Origin: Alphaproteobacteria bacterium
Lineage (GTDB): Bacteria; Pseudomonadota; Alphaproteobacteria; Rhizobiales; Rhizobiaceae
DNA: 64,000 bases
Assembly: GCA_018823835.1 (NCBI GenBank)
Contig: JAHJHT010000002.1
Span: 868,001 to 932,000, forward strand
Reading direction: 5' to 3'
The translations under genes and the position numbers were made by a program. Positions 61,173 to 64,000 of the stretch are shown piece after piece. The notes under the pieces were generated by a model. The model made no database searches. It saw only the letters and a list, made by a program, of their open reading frames with translations, and was not told the DNA's origin. Position 1 is the stretch's first letter. Each line of letters starts with the position of its first letter.

Positions 61173-63707
61173 ATGGCGCTCGAACAATACCGCGCCAAGC
61201 GCGACTTCAAGAAGACATCCGAACCATCCGGCAAGGTGGCGCGCGGCAAGAATGGCGCCGCCGGCGGCATCTTCGTCATCCACAAACACGCGGCGACGCG
61301 GCTGCATTACGACCTCAGGCTCGAGCATGACGGCGTGCTGTGGAGTTGGGCGGTGACGCGTGGCCCGAGCCTCGATCCGCACGAGAAGCGGCTGGCGGTG
61401 CATGTAGAGGACCACCCGATCGAGTATGCGCCCTTCGAGGGCACGATCCCGCAGGGCGAATACGGCGCGGGCGCCGTAATCGTCTGGGACGAGGGCACCT
61501 GGGTCCCCGAGCACGACCCGGCCAAGGGGATGAAGAAGGGCCATATCGACTTCGAGCTGAAGGGCGAGAAACTGTCGGGAAAATGGCACCTGGTGCGACT
61601 GAAACCGAGGCCGGGCGAGAAGCGCGACAACTGGCTGCTGATCAAGTCCGACGACCAAGCCGCACGGCCCGGCGAGGACATTCTCGTGGAGGCGCCGCAA
61701 TCGGTGAAATCCGGCCTGACCGTCGAGGAGGTCGGCGAAGGCAAGGCGGCCAAGGGCAAGAAACCCAAGGTCTGGCACTCCAACCGGCCGGCCGCCGGCA
61801 AGGCTACCAAGGCGTCAACCAGCCTCGACTTCATCGAGCCGGCGCTGGCGACGCTGCAGGTGCAAGCACCCGCCGGCAAGGAATGGCTGCACGAGATCAA
61901 GTTCGACGGCTACCGCATGCAGGCGCAGATCGCCGGCACCGAGGTAAAGCTGCTGACGCGCACCGGGCTCGACTGGACCGAGAAATTCGGCGGCGAGATC
62001 ACCGCGGCGCTCGGCAAGCTGAAATGCCGCGACGCCATCATCGACGGCGAGATCGTGGTGCTCGGCGGCGACGGCATCTCCTCCTTCTCGCAATTGCAGG
62101 CAGACCTGTCGTCGGGCCGCACAGACCGCATGATCTACTACGTCTTCGACCTGTTGCGGCTCGACGGCGAGGACCTGCGCGAGGAGCCGCTGGTCGAGCG
62201 CAAGGAGCGGCTGCGCGAACTGCTCGGCGCGGAGGCCGAGAATGGGGCGGTGCGCTTCAGCGATCATTTTACCGAGCCTGGCAAGGTGATGCTGCAGCAT
62301 GCCTGCCGCATGGGGCTCGAGGGCGTCGTATCGAAACGGGCCGACGCGCCGTACCGCAGCGGGCGGGGCAAGGTCTGGATCAAGTCGAAATGCACGCAGC
62401 GCCAGGAGTTCGTCATCGGCGGCTATCTGCCGTCAGAGAAGACCGGGCGCGGGCTGCGCTCGCTGCTGGTCGGCTACCACGAGGACGGCGCGCTGAAATA
62501 TGCCGGCCGGGTCGGCACCGGCTTCTCGGCAAAGGTCGCCGAGGACCTGAAAAAGAAGCTCGATGGCTTGAAGACCGCGAACTCGCCATTCGACGCCAGC
62601 GTGCCGGAAGGCAAGGGGCTGGTCTGGGTGAAGCCGGAACTGGTCGGCGAAGTGGAGTTTCGCAGCTGGACGGCCGAGCATATAATTCGCCACGCATCGT
62701 TCCAGGGACTGCGCGAAGACAAGCCGGCGGAGGAAGTGGTGGAGGAAAAGCCGAAGCCGGCAGACAAGGGCGCGAAGCCCGCCGCCAGGGCGGCGCCCAA
62801 GAGCAGGACGAAGGCGGCTGCGAAACCCGCAAAGTCCGCGGCGAGCGACGTCCAGACGTCGGTCAAGCTCAGCCACCCCGACAAGCTGCTGTGGCCCGAC
62901 GAGAAGGTTTCCAAGCAGGACCTGCTGGAACACTACGCGCTGGTGTGGCCGCGCATGGAGCCCTTCGTGGTCAACCGCCCGCTGGCGCTGGTGCGCGCGC
63001 CCGACGGCGTCAACGGCCAGCGCTTCTTCCAGAAACACGCCTCGCCCGGGATGCACGAAAGCATTCTGCGCATGAAGGACCCCGAGGACGAGCAGGAGTT
63101 GCTGTTCGTGCGCGACTTCGACGGCGTTGCCGCGCTGGCGCAGTTCGGCGTCGTCGAGATCCACATCTGGGGCAGCACGGTCGACCAGCTGGAGAAGCCC
63201 GACCAGATCATCTTCGACCTCGACCCCGACGAGGGGCTTGGCTTTGACGACGTTCGCCAGGCTGCCCTCGACATCCGCGCCAGGCTCGACGAGCTTTCGC
63301 TGCCGACCTTCGTCAAGACCTCGGGCGGCAAGGGCTACCACGTGGTGGTGCCGCTGAAGCCGTCGGCCGACTGGACACAGGTGAAGGGCTTCGCGCACGA
63401 CTTCGCCAAGGCGCTGGAACAGGCCGAGCCCGACCGCTACACGGCGACGCTGTCGAAGAAGGCGCGCAAGGGCCGGATCTTCATCGACTACCTGCGCAAC
63501 GGCAAGGGCTCGACGACGGTCGCGCCCTACTCGTCGCGCGCCAAGAAGGGCGCCACCGTGTCGATGCCGGTGACATGGCAGGAGATCGAGGACGGGCTGC
63601 CGCCGAACGCCTTCCCGATCGGCGACAAGTCGACGCTCGACCGGCTGAAACAGCCGGACCCGTGGAAGGACTTCTTCAAGCAGGGCAAGCCTCTCGGCCG
63701 GCGCTAG
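61173..63707 (+). CDS. ligD: DNA ligase D (phosphoesterase-ligase-polymerase)
   Basis: An 844-residue multifunctional repair enzyme. Domains in order: 3'-phosphoesterase (about 20-185; HKHAATRLHYDLRLE, SWAVTRGPSLDP), ATP-dependent ligase (about 215-525; catalytic Lys243 in EIKFDGYR, then GLEGVVSKR and WIKSK) and LigD-type polymerase/primase (about 565-840; LLWPDEKVSKQDLLEHY, LDPDEGLGFDDV). A Lys/Ala-rich linker joins the last two. The order matches the Pseudomonas and rhizobial type rather than the mycobacterial one. It works with Ku, whose gene ends 3 nt before. All catalytic signatures are present. Confidence 0.96.
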   Translation: MALEQYRAKRDFKKTSEPSGKVARGKNGAAGGIFVIHKHAATRLHYDLRLEHDGVLWSWAVTRGPSLDPHEKRLAVHVEDHPIEYAPFEGTIPQGEYGAGAVIVWDEGTWVPEHDPAKGMKKGHIDFELKGEKLSGKWHLVRLKPRPGEKRDNWLLIKSDDQAARPGEDILVEAPQSVKSGLTVEEVGEGKAAKGKKPKVWHSNRPAAGKATKASTSLDFIEPALATLQVQAPAGKEWLHEIKFDGYRMQAQIAGTEVKLLTRTGLDWTEKFGGEITAALGKLKCRDAIIDGEIVVLGGDGISSFSQLQADLSSGRTDRMIYYVFDLLRLDGEDLREEPLVERKERLRELLGAEAENGAVRFSDHFTEPGKVMLQHACRMGLEGVVSKRADAPYRSGRGKVWIKSKCTQRQEFVIGGYLPSEKTGRGLRSLLVGYHEDGALKYAGRVGTGFSAKVAEDLKKKLDGLKTANSPFDASVPEGKGLVWVKPELVGEVEFRSWTAEHIIRHASFQGLREDKPAEEVVEEKPKPADKGAKPAARAAPKSRTKAAAKPAKSAASDVQTSVKLSHPDKLLWPDEKVSKQDLLEHYALVWPRMEPFVVNRPLALVRAPDGVNGQRFFQKHASPGMHESILRMKDPEDEQELLFVRDFDGVAALAQFGVVEIHIWGSTVDQLEKPDQIIFDLDPDEGLGFDDVRQAALDIRARLDELSLPTFVKTSGGKGYHVVVPLKPSADWTQVKGFAHDFAKALEQAEPDRYTATLSKKARKGRIFIDYLRNGKGSTTVAPYSSRAKKGATVSMPVTWQEIEDGLPPNAFPIGDKSTLDRLKQPDPWKDFFKQGKPLGRR

Positions 63708-63720
63708 CCGCCGGGGGCGG

Positions 63721-64000
63721 TCAGGCGTTGCCGATCAGCACGCCGGCGGCAAAGACCAGCGAGCCGCCGAGAACGACCTGGAAGGCCGCGCGCAGGAAGG
63801 GCGTGTCCATGAAGCGGTTCTGGATATAGGCGATGGCCCAGAGCTCGAAGAAGACGATGACCACCGCAACGGTGGTGGCGGTCCAGAAATCCGGGATCAG
63901 GTAGGGCAGAGCGTGGCCGAGGCCACCCAGTGCCGTCATGATGCCGGAGGCAAGGCCGCGCTTCAGCGGCGAGCCGCGGCCCGACAGCTTGCCATCGTCA
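63721..64000 (-). CDS. mbfA: MbfA-like iron exporter (erythrin-VIT1 family), 3' part
   Basis: The 92 C-terminal codons are present and the gene runs off the window edge. The visible part is the end of a VIT1/CCC1-type membrane domain with three hydrophobic helices. GKLSGRGSPLKRGLASGIM, TALGGLGHALPYLIPDFW and YIQNRFMDTPFLRAA are typical. In rhizobia MbfA joins a ferritin-like erythrin domain to this transporter and exports iron under oxidative or acid stress. The N-terminal domain cannot be checked here. It is convergent with ligD (13 nt apart). Confidence 0.8.
   Translation of the reverse strand, partial: DDGKLSGRGSPLKRGLASGIMTALGGLGHALPYLIPDFWTATTVAVVIVFFELWAIAYIQNRFMDTPFLRAAFQVVLGGSLVFAAGVLIGNA

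Noticed and set aside
1-64000. CRISPR arrays, prophage, insertion sequences, tRNA or rRNA genes
   Set aside because: Scanning by eye showed no regularly spaced repeats, transposase or phage gene modules, and no cloverleaf-like or rRNA sequences. A computed search could still reveal weak ones.

Overview
The window is GC-rich chromosomal DNA (apart from one islet) from an alphaproteobacterium, most likely a Mesorhizobium/Aminobacter-like member of the Rhizobiales. This rests on the gene set (rpsA, glnD, murJ, trpS, mutS, fused malic enzyme, QueG, an NDUFA9-like protein, an MbfA-like iron exporter, Ku and LigD) and on two promoters that match the alphaproteobacterial EcfG general-stress sigma consensus. 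Taxonomy is inferred from gene content only. No tRNA, rRNA, CRISPR array, integrase or transposase was seen.

Layout. 1-2.7 kb: end of rpsA, a small secreted protein and an MFS exporter with an extra C-terminal domain. 2.7-10.5 kb: a catabolic locus for an arginine-like compound. A minus-strand operon (amidinohydrolase, ThDP decarboxylase, SDR) diverges from a polar amino-acid ABC transporter plus an Ldh-family reductase. 10.6-22 kb: housekeeping genes (NDUFA9-like, TauE/SafE, UppP, GST, QueG, SDR, MepA, methylglyoxal synthase, glucokinase, DapB, GpmA, universal stress protein, TrpS). 22-25.4 kb: three surface-sugar genes (acyltransferase, family 2 glycosyltransferase, sugar epimerase). 25.5-30 kb: murJ and glnD. 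30-38.7 kb: a GGDEF/EAL protein, a four-gene phospholipid-type operon (PlsC, CdsA, small membrane protein, variant CDP-alcohol phosphotransferase), a hydratase, a lipoprotein peptidase and an HD-GYP protein. 38.9-43.5 kb: a five-gene liv-type ABC transporter. 43.6-50 kb: mutS, a glycosyltransferase and the malic enzyme.

The outstanding region is an AT-rich islet at about 49.98-53.7 kb. It carries two overlapping reverse transcriptase genes (50099-51328 and 51321-53279) whose sizes and motifs fit the two-RT defence system DRT type 3 (Drt3a/UG3 and Drt3b/UG8). Directly downstream is a roughly 400-nt stretch with a long-range closing helix, several hairpins and an intrinsic terminator. It displays the sequence ACACAC in an apical loop, which matches the template described for DRT3 non-coding RNA. 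I read this as a complete DRT3 locus with its ncRNA placed 3' of drt3b.

54-64 kb: a cysteine-containing hypothetical protein behind a perfect 15-bp inverted repeat, a Tat-exported metallo-hydrolase, a TAXI-type TRAP transporter with its DUF1850 partner, and a stress block. In that block a DUF892 ferritin-like gene and the ku-ligD end-joining pair each have a perfect EcfG-type promoter (GGAAC-N17-CGTT and GGAAC-N16-CGTT). The window ends inside an MbfA-like iron exporter gene.
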